10,998 nt of DNA from JANNFX01 sp031380225 (GTDB lineage Bacteria > Pseudomonadota > Alphaproteobacteria > Rhizobiales > Hyphomicrobiaceae): NCBI GenBank assembly GCA_031380225.1, contig JANNFX010000189.1, positions 1 to 10,998 on the forward strand, written 5' to 3'. The notes beneath the pieces are model-generated. The model was not told where the DNA came from and did no database searches. It saw only the letters and a program-made list of their open reading frames with translations. The number at the start of each line of letters is the position of its first letter. Position 1 is the stretch's first letter. A program made the translations under genes and the position numbers. Shown here one piece after another: positions 5,591 to 10,998 of the stretch.

Positions 5591-6991
5591 TCACACCGGC
5601 ATCGGCACGCCTGAGGCCTCGAAGGCTGCGTGCTGGCGGGCTGCGACGGCGGTTGCATCGAACTCGCCAATCATGTCGTTGAACATGCGGTACCAGTTCA
5701 GTCGCGCGTCGAGATGCAGAAACACGCCGCCGAGGCCGATGGCGGCGCGGTCCATAAACACGAATTCGCGCGGGATGGTGACCGGCCCTTTTTCCTTGAG
5801 CAGCGTCTTGACCATGAACACTTCGCGGCGCCCGTATTCAGCCGGGGTCGTACCCTCGGCGATGGTGCGTTCACGATCGTCCAGCAGTGGGCCGTAAATG
5901 AAGCGCGCCCAGATGGTCAGCACATCAATCAGCTCGGAGTTAAGCCCGCGGAATCCCCAGGTCTCGTAGGCGTGCACGACGCGGTTGCGATCATTGTGCA
6001 AAAGACCATTATAGAGATCGATGACGCCTTCGATGAAGCCGGTCTTGAAGGTGCGGATGCAGCCGAAATCTAACAAATTGATCCCGGCGGGCTCGCCGCC
6101 ATCGGAGAAGACCGTGTAATTGCCGAGATGCGGATCGCCGTGAATGACGCCGTAGTGTGAGAATGGATACCACCAGGCGCGGAACATGGCGCGGGCGAGC
6201 CGGTTGCGGACTTCAAGCGTGTCTGATTTGTGATCGAGCAACTTGACGCCGTCCAACCATGACATGGTCAACAGCCGCTTGGTCGACAGCGCGCCATCAG
6301 TTTCGGGCACGCGCACCGTTGGCCAGCCGGAAAAGCGCTGGGCAGTTGCGGCATCTGGGGTGCTATTGAAGATTGCTCCGTAAAGCCGCGTGTGGCGCGC
6401 TTCAAGGTCGTAGTCGAGTTCTTCGCGGAGCCTAGCGCCGATCTCTTGCAGCATTTCCGCGGTATCGACGCCAGGGTCCATGCGGGCGTGAATGGCGAAC
6501 ACGAGCTTCAATTGATTGAGATCAGCTTCGACGGCTGATTGCATATCGGGATATTGCAGCTTGGCGGCGAGCAGGCGTCCGTCGTGAGCTGTGGCGCGAT
6601 GAACTTGTCCAAGCGACGCAGCCGCGCACGGCGTTTCGTCAAAGCTTGCGAAACGCTGGCGCCAATCGGCGCCGAGTTCACTCATCATGCGGCGGCGAAC
6701 GAAAGCCGGGCCCATCGCCGGCGCCTGGCTTTGCAATTGGCCTAAGGCGGCGGCATACTCTGCAGGTACGGCATCGGGAATGGTGGCCAACAGCTGCGCC
6801 ACCTTCATCAATGGGCCTTTGAGATTTCCAAGTGCGGCGGCAAGGTCAGCGGCATTTTCTGCTCGGTTACCTTCCAAGCCGAATAAACGCTGGCCGGCGA
6901 GTTTGGCCGCGACCGAGCCAATGCCGGCGCCAACTTTGACGTAACGATTGGCGCGCGCCGACAGGCGGTTGTCTTCATTATCTGAGGTCAA
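5591..6991 (-). CDS. ABC1/AarF (UbiB-like) atypical kinase family protein
   Basis: This 466-residue protein has the full set of UbiB-family marks. LKGPLMKVAQLLAT (57-70) is the KxGQ-type element with Ala in place of Gly, AAASLGQVH (123-131) is the Ala-rich nucleotide loop, Lys144 (AAKLQYP) is the ATP-binding lysine, EELDYDLEA (190-198) carries a conserved Glu, HGDPHLGN (284-291) is the catalytic loop and LLDFG (306-310) the metal-binding motif. UbiB proteins support ubiquinone synthesis, probably as ATPases acting on lipids. This short form lacks an obvious C-terminal membrane hairpin and resembles the AarF-like paralogue of alphaproteobacteria, so the symbol ubiB is not assigned. No ATG or GTG lies at the N-terminus, so TTG at 6991 is taken as start; its ribosome site is weak. 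Confidence 0.88.
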   Translation of the reverse strand: MTSDNEDNRLSARANRYVKVGAGIGSVAAKLAGQRLFGLEGNRAENAADLAAALGNLKGPLMKVAQLLATIPDAVPAEYAAALGQLQSQAPAMGPAFVRRRMMSELGADWRQRFASFDETPCAAASLGQVHRATAHDGRLLAAKLQYPDMQSAVEADLNQLKLVFAIHARMDPGVDTAEMLQEIGARLREELDYDLEARHTRLYGAIFNSTPDAATAQRFSGWPTVRVPETDGALSTKRLLTMSWLDGVKLLDHKSDTLEVRNRLARAMFRAWWYPFSHYGVIHGDPHLGNYTVFSDGGEPAGINLLDFGCIRTFKTGFIEGVIDLYNGLLHNDRNRVVHAYETWGFRGLNSELIDVLTIWARFIYGPLLDDRERTIAEGTTPAEYGRREVFMVKTLLKEKGPVTIPREFVFMDRAAIGLGGVFLHLDARLNWYRMFNDMIGEFDATAVAARQHAAFEASGVPMPV

Positions 6992-7096
6992 AGGGGGCTC
7001 GCTCTCTGGTCGGTGGTATGTGGGAACGGCCGAGCGGCTTTACCAGATCAGAATTGAACCCGATCGTCACGCATTCCGCAGTGACGCGATAGGAAT

Positions 7097-7894
7097 TTAA
7101 TCCCCCAGCACCATCGCGAACTGGTCCGAGAGAGTTTTCTTCAAAAGCGCGCGATATTTCGTGAACGCTTCCTGCCCGGCCACAATGCGCCCAAACGCGG
7201 GCTTCGATCCCTTTGAAATTGGGACTAGGACAACGGGCGTTGCGATCGGCATCAAGTGCGCGCCGCGGCCCGCTTGCAGCGTGAGCAGTAGCCCGTGCAT
7301 CTCGCCGCTACTGGTTGGACGCGACAGGATCGCGAGACGCTGCTGGCCGTGGCGGTTGGTCGATAAGTAAATATGTCCGGTTTGATTTGGGATGGCCACG
7401 GTGCCGAATTGAGAGAACGCGGCGTCGAGGCGCTCGGATTCTTTGAACGCCAGACACGAATGCTCCGCGTCCCAGGTGATGTCAGTGCGATAGGCGTAAA
7501 CGGCGGCGAGTTCACCAAGCGATTGCCGGATGGTAACATACGAGCCCTCGAGAAATTGCACCGCTGGGCGCGAGTAACTGCCAAGCTCGTCTATGGCGCA
7601 GGACGTTGCTGACGTGGTGACCGCCTTGGTCGCCGCCCCGTTCTTGGCTGCTGGACTGCGCAATGCGACACCAAGCGCTTCCTCAACCCTGACCATGGTT
7701 GCGAGCGTAAACGGGCGCTTGCCAGATAGCGCCTTCTCTAATGTTGATATCGAGACCTTGGCTTGATTGGCCAACTGCTGACGCGACATGCGCCGGCGCG
7801 CCATCTCCTCGCGCACGCTGGCGGCGAACTGATTGCTGGTGTCGGGTGTGGCATCGCGGTCGGTGATCCGGGGCAAGGTGGCTACGTCTCCCAT
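7097..7894 (-). CDS. XRE-family helix-turn-helix transcriptional regulator
   Basis: This 265-residue protein has a Cro/C1-type helix-turn-helix at about residues 22-79. The signs are EEMARRRMSRQQLANQAK (first helices), VSISTLEKALSGKR (recognition helix and turn) and TLATMVRVEEALGVAL (closing helices). A polar Ala/Thr/Lys linker (80-100) leads to a C-terminal domain of about 160 residues that is mostly predicted strand (YVTIRQS, GHIYLSTNRHG, PIATPVVLVPIS) and is not recognised; it may be a ligand-sensing or dimerisation domain. The start at 7894 is the only ATG at the N-terminus, but its ribosome site is poor (GAGGG about 13 bases upstream). No operon partner is visible, so the target is unknown. 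Confidence 0.83.
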   Translation of the reverse strand: MGDVATLPRITDRDATPDTSNQFAASVREEMARRRMSRQQLANQAKVSISTLEKALSGKRPFTLATMVRVEEALGVALRSPAAKNGAATKAVTTSATSCAIDELGSYSRPAVQFLEGSYVTIRQSLGELAAVYAYRTDITWDAEHSCLAFKESERLDAAFSQFGTVAIPNQTGHIYLSTNRHGQQRLAILSRPTSSGEMHGLLLTLQAGRGAHLMPIATPVVLVPISKGSKPAFGRIVAGQEAFTKYRALLKKTLSDQFAMVLGD

Positions 7895-8060
7895 ATGGCG
7901 TCAGGACCCTCACATATCCGCACTCCCGTCCGGCGGGCAAGACAACTCGCGTGGCCCTGTTGCAGAAATTTTTCAAAGCCGGTCGTAGCGATATGCGCCT
8001 TGGTCTGCAAAACCTGGGCCGGGGCGGGCAAGACGCGAGAATTGATGCGGCGATGGGCTT

Positions 8061-8357
8061 GTGGCTTCGAAAACAGCGGCCATGCGAGGTCTCAGAGTTG
8101 TTGTTCCAGATTCAAAACCAGACGCCGGGCATCGCGCTGCCACGACTGGGATTGTTGTCAAAGAAGCCGCAGCTGAAATCGATATCCCATTGCTCAACGC
8201 CACGCTTGGAACTCAGCCTATGCAAAGATTTGCGCAATATGTGTTCTTCCATAAACGCGGCGGCGGTCATCAATTGACTATTGAAGAATACGAACGGCAA
8301 CACGCGATCTTAGCGTCCGAAGAAGCGGCATACTTGAACGCAGGCAATTCACCTTGA
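8061..8357 (+). CDS. Doubtful small ORF, hypothetical protein
   Basis: The 98-codon frame opens with GTG and has no good ribosome site. Its C-terminal half looks protein-like (QRFAQYVFFHKRGGG, then an acidic helix TIEEYERQHAILASEEAAYL), whereas residues 1-30 look like random translation. A shorter version from the ATG at 8220 has GGAA upstream and would give 45 residues. No family is recognised. It may be a small gene, a remnant of a larger one, or spurious. If it is not real, 7895-8482 holds no gene apart from the GTTC repeats. Confidence 0.3.
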   Translation: MASKTAAMRGLRVVVPDSKPDAGHRAATTGIVVKEAAAEIDIPLLNATLGTQPMQRFAQYVFFHKRGGGHQLTIEEYERQHAILASEEAAYLNAGNSP

Positions 8358-8373
8358 CTGACATTTTAGCGAC

Positions 8374-8402
8374 GTTCGGGTTCATCCGCTGTTCAGGTTC
8401 AA
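8374..8402. promoter_or_regulatory. Tandem GTTC direct repeats, candidate operator
   Basis: Two near-identical 12-base units, GTTCGGGTTCAT (8374-8385) and GTTCAGGTTCAA (8391-8402), are separated by five bases. Each unit is two GTTC hexamers in tandem. They lie 81-109 bp upstream of the small exported-protein ATG. Spaced direct repeats of this kind are typical of response-regulator sites (OmpR class). The cognate regulator is unknown and no promoter core was assigned. Confidence 0.4.
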
Positions 8403-8434
8403 TTTTTCAAACTGTTTCCATTGCGGCAGGAGCA

Positions 8435-8447
8435 GACTCGAGGAGTC
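8435..8447 (+). other. Small hairpin in 5' leader of exported protein
   Basis: GACTC (8435-8439) and GAGTC (8443-8447) form a short hairpin with loop GAG, about 35 bases before the ATG at 8483. It may fold in the mRNA leader; a function is not shown. Confidence 0.25.
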
Positions 8448-8482
8448 CGTCTGCAGCCGATCGTAACAGTTGAGGATTGAAA

Positions 8483-8803
8483 ATGAGACAGATGATCAAG
8501 TCTGTACTGTCCGCGGCCGTTCTGGCACTCGGTTTCAGTACAATGCCTGCGTCAGCAGCAATGCTGCCCGCCAAACCCATTGCTGAGCATGTGGTGCCAG
8601 CCGAAACCAACACTAAGCCAGAGCTTGTGCACCGCCGCGGGGGGCATCGTCCGCATATCTATTTCGGATACACGCCGAGGTATAACGGTTACGGATATGG
8701 CTATCGCAACTACGACCGTCCGCATTGTGGATGGCACCGCAAATGCTGGCGGGACGGGTGGGGCTACCGCCATTGCCGTTGGATCCGCACCCGCTGCTAC
8801 TAA
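8483..8803 (+). CDS. Small exported Tyr/Gly/Arg/Cys-rich protein
   Basis: The start at 8483 is chosen over the TTG at 8477 because GAGG lies eight to nine bases before this ATG. In the 106-residue product, residues 1-25 are a clear Sec signal peptide (Lys at 6, core SAAVLALGF, cleavage after ASA). The mature part is basic and aromatic: a His/Arg patch (VHRRGGHRPH), a Tyr/Gly stretch (YNGYGYGYRNY) and a Cys/Trp/Arg tail with cysteines at 82, 88, 98 and 105 that could form two disulphides. Small proteins of this composition are common in rhizobia and relatives; their roles are mostly unknown, and envelope localisation is inferred. GTTC repeats upstream suggest regulated expression. Confidence 0.8.
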   Translation: MRQMIKSVLSAAVLALGFSTMPASAAMLPAKPIAEHVVPAETNTKPELVHRRGGHRPHIYFGYTPRYNGYGYGYRNYDRPHCGWHRKCWRDGWGYRHCRWIRTRCY

Positions 8804-8820
8804 GGTTTCGGGGACATAAT

Positions 8821-8839
8821 CCGATCGCCTGATGATCGG
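8821..8839 (+). terminator. Short hairpin after exported-protein gene
   Basis: CCGATC (8821-8826) and GATCGG (8834-8839) pair around a 7-base loop, 17 bases after the stop at 8803. The preceding GGGGACATAATCC (8810-8822) is related to the palindrome at 8867-8916. No T-tract follows, so this is a weak terminator candidate or part of a repeat cluster. Confidence 0.35.
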
Positions 8840-8866
8840 GAGTTCTTGAAATTTGAAATCGAGTGA

Positions 8867-8916
8867 TCGGGATTGTGTCCCCAGACAAAAATGATTGTCA
8901 GGGGACACGATCCCGA
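8867..8916. repeat. Long hairpin, GGGGACA/TGTCCCC family
   Basis: A 16-bp outer stem (8867-8882 with 8901-8916, one G-T position) built on GTGTCCCC/GGGGACAC is continued by a 5-bp inner stem GACAA/TTGTC (8884-8888, 8895-8899) across an A-A mismatch, with loop AAATGA. It lies between the convergent exported-protein and bolA genes, 31 bases beyond the bolA stop. It could terminate transcription both ways, but it looks more like a dispersed palindrome, because a partial third arm occurs at 8810. Confidence 0.65.
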
Positions 8917-8947
8917 ACCGTTGAGGAGAGCGATGTACGAAGAAAAT

Positions 8948-9241
8948 TCAGGGGTTCGGGTCATTCCCCTGGATTAATTCACCCGGTGCATAGGTCGCGA
9001 GCGCGAGCGCATGGACGCCGGCGTTCATCTCGTCGGCAAGCAATTCGTTGACCATCCGGTGCCGCGCGACGCGTGATAGCCCGGTAAACTTCGGTGACAC
9101 GACCACGATCCGGAAATGACTCTGGCCGGTATTTGGCGACGACCGGTGTCCGGCGTGCATTTCACTTTCATTGATGACATCAAGCCGGTGCGGCTCCAAT
9201 GCCATCATTAATTTTTCACGCATGCGTTGCTCAGCGGTCAT
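8948..9241 (-). CDS. BolA-family protein
   Basis: This 97-residue protein matches BolA/IbaG proteins: GQSHFRIVVVSPKFTGLS (55-72 region) is the central strand with its conserved His, and RVARHRMVNELLADEM followed by GVHALALATYAPGE is the helix-turn and final strand of the class II KH-like fold. BolA proteins pair with monothiol glutaredoxins, bind a [2Fe-2S] cluster and influence iron-sulphur traffic, cell shape and stress response. AAGGA lies about eight bases before the ATG at 9241. The gene diverges from the J-domain protein gene, an arrangement I recall from rhizobia. The symbol bolA is not used because alphaproteobacteria carry several paralogues. Confidence 0.9.
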   Translation of the reverse strand: MTAEQRMREKLMMALEPHRLDVINESEMHAGHRSSPNTGQSHFRIVVVSPKFTGLSRVARHRMVNELLADEMNAGVHALALATYAPGELIQGNDPNP

Positions 9242-9326
9242 CGTTGGTCCTTATAATTTTGACCACACTACGTTAGCCGCGCATTTGCCAACAGTCATGA
9301 CAATAGCGCCACAGTCAAAAGGCCGC

Positions 9327-9355
9327 TTGTCTCCGGCCTCGCTCCTCACCATAAT
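9327..9355 (+). promoter_or_regulatory. Promoter of J-domain gene, possibly leaderless mRNA
   Basis: TTGTCT (9327-9332) and CATAAT (9350-9355) are 17 bases apart. Only eight bases lie between the -10 box and the ATG at 9364, and no ribosome site precedes that ATG, so transcription would begin at or within a few bases of the start codon. Confidence 0.5.
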
Positions 9356-9363
9356 CACGCGCC

Positions 9364-10002
9364 ATGAAAAAAGATGACTTCAAGCTATTCGACACAGTCC
9401 GCATCTCGACCAAGCGCGAGACCGAGGCCGCAAAAAAGGCTGCGCGCGAACGCCAACCACCGTGCCAATGGAAGGGCTGCGACAAGCCCGGCCCGCACAA
9501 AGCCCCGAAAGGACGCGGCCGTGAAGGTCAATATTTCCAGTTTTGCGTCGAGCACGTCCGCCAGTACAACCTGTCGTACAACTACTTTGACGGCATGAAC
9601 GACTCCGAGGTGGCTGACTACCACAAGGATTCGCTGACCGGCCACCGGCCGACCTGGAAAATGGGCGCTGGGTCCGATTCCAGCCGTGAGGGCCTCGAAC
9701 GGCCAGATGGCCGCAGCAGCCGCCCGCCCGACGATCCACACGAGTTTTTGGCCTGGCGTGAGCAAAAGTCCCGGGAACGGGATGCCGCTTATGGCCGCCG
9801 CCATGTCCGGCCGCTCGAAAAGAAGGCACTGGATGCGCTTGGATTGCCCGAAACGGCTGTGAAAGCCGATATTAAATCCCGCTTTAAGGAACTTGTGAAG
9901 CTCCACCATCCCGATGCCAACGGCGGCGATACGCGCTCCGCAGACAAGTTGCGCGATATAATTCAAGCCTATAATCAGTTGAAGGCGGCGGGGCTGGTCT
10001 AA
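9364..10002 (+). CDS. J-domain protein with C-terminal J domain (DnaJ-like)
   Basis: The J domain of this 212-residue protein is at the C-terminus (about 150-210): KKALDALGLPETAVKADIK, the HPD motif at 182-184 in KLHHPDANGG, and DIIQAYNQLKAAG as last helix. HPD is the element that stimulates the ATPase of DnaK/Hsp70. The G/F region, the four-repeat zinc finger and the CTD of true DnaJ are absent, so this is a class C (type III) J protein. The N-terminal part is charged (Lys/Arg, 16-30) and holds Cys34, Cys39, Cys61 and His64, which could bind a metal. The middle (100-145) is polar and probably disordered. It lies directly before cobS; this order is known in rhizobia, but a cobalamin role is not established. 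Confidence 0.9.
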   Translation: MKKDDFKLFDTVRISTKRETEAAKKAARERQPPCQWKGCDKPGPHKAPKGRGREGQYFQFCVEHVRQYNLSYNYFDGMNDSEVADYHKDSLTGHRPTWKMGAGSDSSREGLERPDGRSSRPPDDPHEFLAWREQKSRERDAAYGRRHVRPLEKKALDALGLPETAVKADIKSRFKELVKLHHPDANGGDTRSADKLRDIIQAYNQLKAAGLV

Positions 10003-10124
10003 ACAACCAGGACTTCGTTTAAAAGTAACAAGGGCTGGGCCGCCGCCATGACGCTCTATAAGGTCAAGGCCATACCGCACTGATTTGAAGCCTAATACCC
10101 ACCTCGATAACGAACCAAGGCTCT

Positions 10125-10998
10125 ATGCGCGCGCAAACTCAAACCAATACGTCAGCCGTCAGCGGCCTGCCGGATATGAAAGTCTCAGTCCGGCAATTGT
10201 TTGGCATCGATAGTGATCTCGAAGTGCCGGCTTACGCCAAGAGCAGCGAGCACGTGCCCGACCTCGACCCCGATTACCTATTCAACAAGGACGTGACGCT
10301 GGCGATCCTGGCCGGGTTCAAACACAACCGGCGCGTGATGATCCAAGGCTATCACGGCACCGGCAAGTCAACGCACATCGATCAGGTCGCGGCGCGGCTC
10401 AACTGGCCCTGCATTCGCGTCAACCTCGATAGCCACGTCTCGCGTATTGATCTCGTTGGCAAAGACGCGATCGTTCTGAAAGACGGCAAGCAGATCACCG
10501 AATTCCGCGAAGGCATCCTGCCGTATTGTTTGCAGTCCAACACGGCACTGGTGTTTGATGAATACGACGCCGGCCGTCCGGATGTGATGTTCGTCATTCA
10601 GCGCGTGTTGGAAGTGTCTGGCAAGCTGACATTGCTCGACCAGTCGAAAGTCATCCGCCCGCATCCGGCGTTCCGCTTGTTCTCGACCACCAACACGATT
10701 GGTCTTGGTGATACCTCAGGGCTCTATCATGGCACGCAGCAAATCAACCAAGGCCAGATGGACCGCTGGTCGATCGTGGCGACACTCAATTATCTTCCGC
10801 ACGACGATGAAACGAAAATCGTGCTGGCCAAGGTCAAGAGTTTCGGCAAGACGGAAACGAAGCGGAAACAAGTTTCAGCAATGGTGCGCGTCGCCGATCT
10901 GACTCGCTCGGCCTTCATCAACGGCGATATATCAACATTGATGAGCCCGCGCACCGTGATCACCTGGGCGGAAAACGCCGACATCTTTAACGATATCG
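10125..10998 (+). CDS. cobS: Cobaltochelatase subunit CobS (AAA+ ATPase), 3' end outside window
   Basis: CobS with CobT forms the AAA+ motor that, with CobN, inserts cobalt into hydrogenobyrinate a,c-diamide in aerobic cobalamin synthesis. The visible 291 codons carry Walker A GYHGTGKS (75-82), Walker B ALVFDEYD (141-148), sensor-1-like FSTTNT (186-191) and the CobS-typical N-terminus PDMKVSVRQLFGID followed by PDYLFNKDVTLAILAGF. AAGG lies five to six bases before the ATG at 10125. Family length is about 330 residues, so roughly the last tenth is missing and the stop lies beyond the window. The 122-bp gap after the J-domain gene shows no terminator, so co-transcription is possible. cobT is expected next. 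Confidence 0.96.
   Translation, partial: MRAQTQTNTSAVSGLPDMKVSVRQLFGIDSDLEVPAYAKSSEHVPDLDPDYLFNKDVTLAILAGFKHNRRVMIQGYHGTGKSTHIDQVAARLNWPCIRVNLDSHVSRIDLVGKDAIVLKDGKQITEFREGILPYCLQSNTALVFDEYDAGRPDVMFVIQRVLEVSGKLTLLDQSKVIRPHPAFRLFSTTNTIGLGDTSGLYHGTQQINQGQMDRWSIVATLNYLPHDDETKIVLAKVKSFGKTETKRKQVSAMVRVADLTRSAFINGDISTLMSPRTVITWAENADIFNDI

Noticed and set aside
7065..7086. CGTCAC/GTGACG hairpin just after the XRE gene stop
   Set aside because: Only six pairs with a 10-base loop and no T-tract; too weak to call a terminator.
7951..8277. 108-codon plus-strand ORF upstream of the XRE regulator
   Set aside because: It overlaps the slightly better 8061-8357 frame, has no ribosome site, and its translation does not look like a folded protein.
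8933..8977. 14-codon ORF MYEENSGVRVIPLD with a strong GAGGAG site
   Set aside because: It overlaps the bolA 3' end on the other strand and is too short to support without expression data; it may be a chance site or the remnant of a displaced gene.
9385..10080. 231-codon minus-strand ORF
   Set aside because: It is antisense to the J-domain gene, whose HPD motif and domain layout are unmistakable; long antisense frames are common at this GC content.
10048..10083. 11-codon ORF between the J-domain gene and cobS
   Set aside because: No ribosome site and no leader-peptide features; most likely chance.
1..10998. CRISPR array or prophage att sites
   Set aside because: No regularly spaced direct repeats, and no integrase or duplicated tRNA 3' end; the sequence after tRNA-Ser does not repeat its 3' end.

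Overview
The window looks like chromosomal DNA from a GC-rich alphaproteobacterium, most likely Hyphomicrobiales in the Bradyrhizobium/Rhodopseudomonas/Afipia direction. The basis is protein style (an AarF-like kinase of alphaproteobacterial type, a Sel1-repeat tail, a Tyr/Gly-rich small secreted protein) and the block bolA / J-domain protein / cobS at the right end, an arrangement I recall from rhizobia. The genus is an inference.

Left part (1-1585): the C-terminal end of a Sel1-repeat protein converges on an exported Cys-containing protein with a lysine/threonine-rich helical tail (241-828, minus). A tRNA-Ser(GCT) with its own promoter follows. Then comes a 385-bp element with 28-bp terminal inverted repeats and many internal hairpins, which looks like a non-autonomous (MITE-like) element 35 bp past the tRNA.

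Middle-left (1586-3706, all minus strand): a GNAT acetyltransferase gene overlaps a nitrilase-family hydrolase gene by one base (TGATG). In other bacteria these two modules occur as one fused protein, so they probably act together. Upstream lie two perfect 12-bp hairpins built on GGGGTCAGACCC/GGGTCTGACCCC, a branched GC hairpin, and a SnoaL/NTF2-fold gene.

Centre (3707-5540): a lone plus-strand gene of 498 codons stands between minus-strand genes and is clearly AT-richer than its neighbours. Its N-terminal domain looks like the nucleoside-deoxyribosyltransferase/TIR-like fold and its C-terminal domain looks like a macro (ADP-ribose-binding) domain. This pairing points to NAD- or nucleotide-derived chemistry and possibly to antiphage or stress immunity. 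It is the most interesting item in the window, and no partner gene is visible.

Right part (5591-8803): an ABC1/UbiB-like kinase gene (minus, TTG start), an XRE-type regulator (minus), a doubtful small ORF, and a small exported Tyr/Gly/Arg/Cys-rich protein (plus) preceded by tandem GTTC repeats that may be an operator. A second family of palindromes, built on GGGGACA/TGTCCCC, lies between it and bolA.

Right end (8948-10998): bolA (minus) diverges from a J-domain protein gene and cobS (both plus). The J domain is C-terminal and follows a possible Cys/His metal site. The J-protein gene has a promoter so close to its ATG that the mRNA may be leaderless. cobS, the AAA+ subunit of aerobic cobaltochelatase, runs off the window end.
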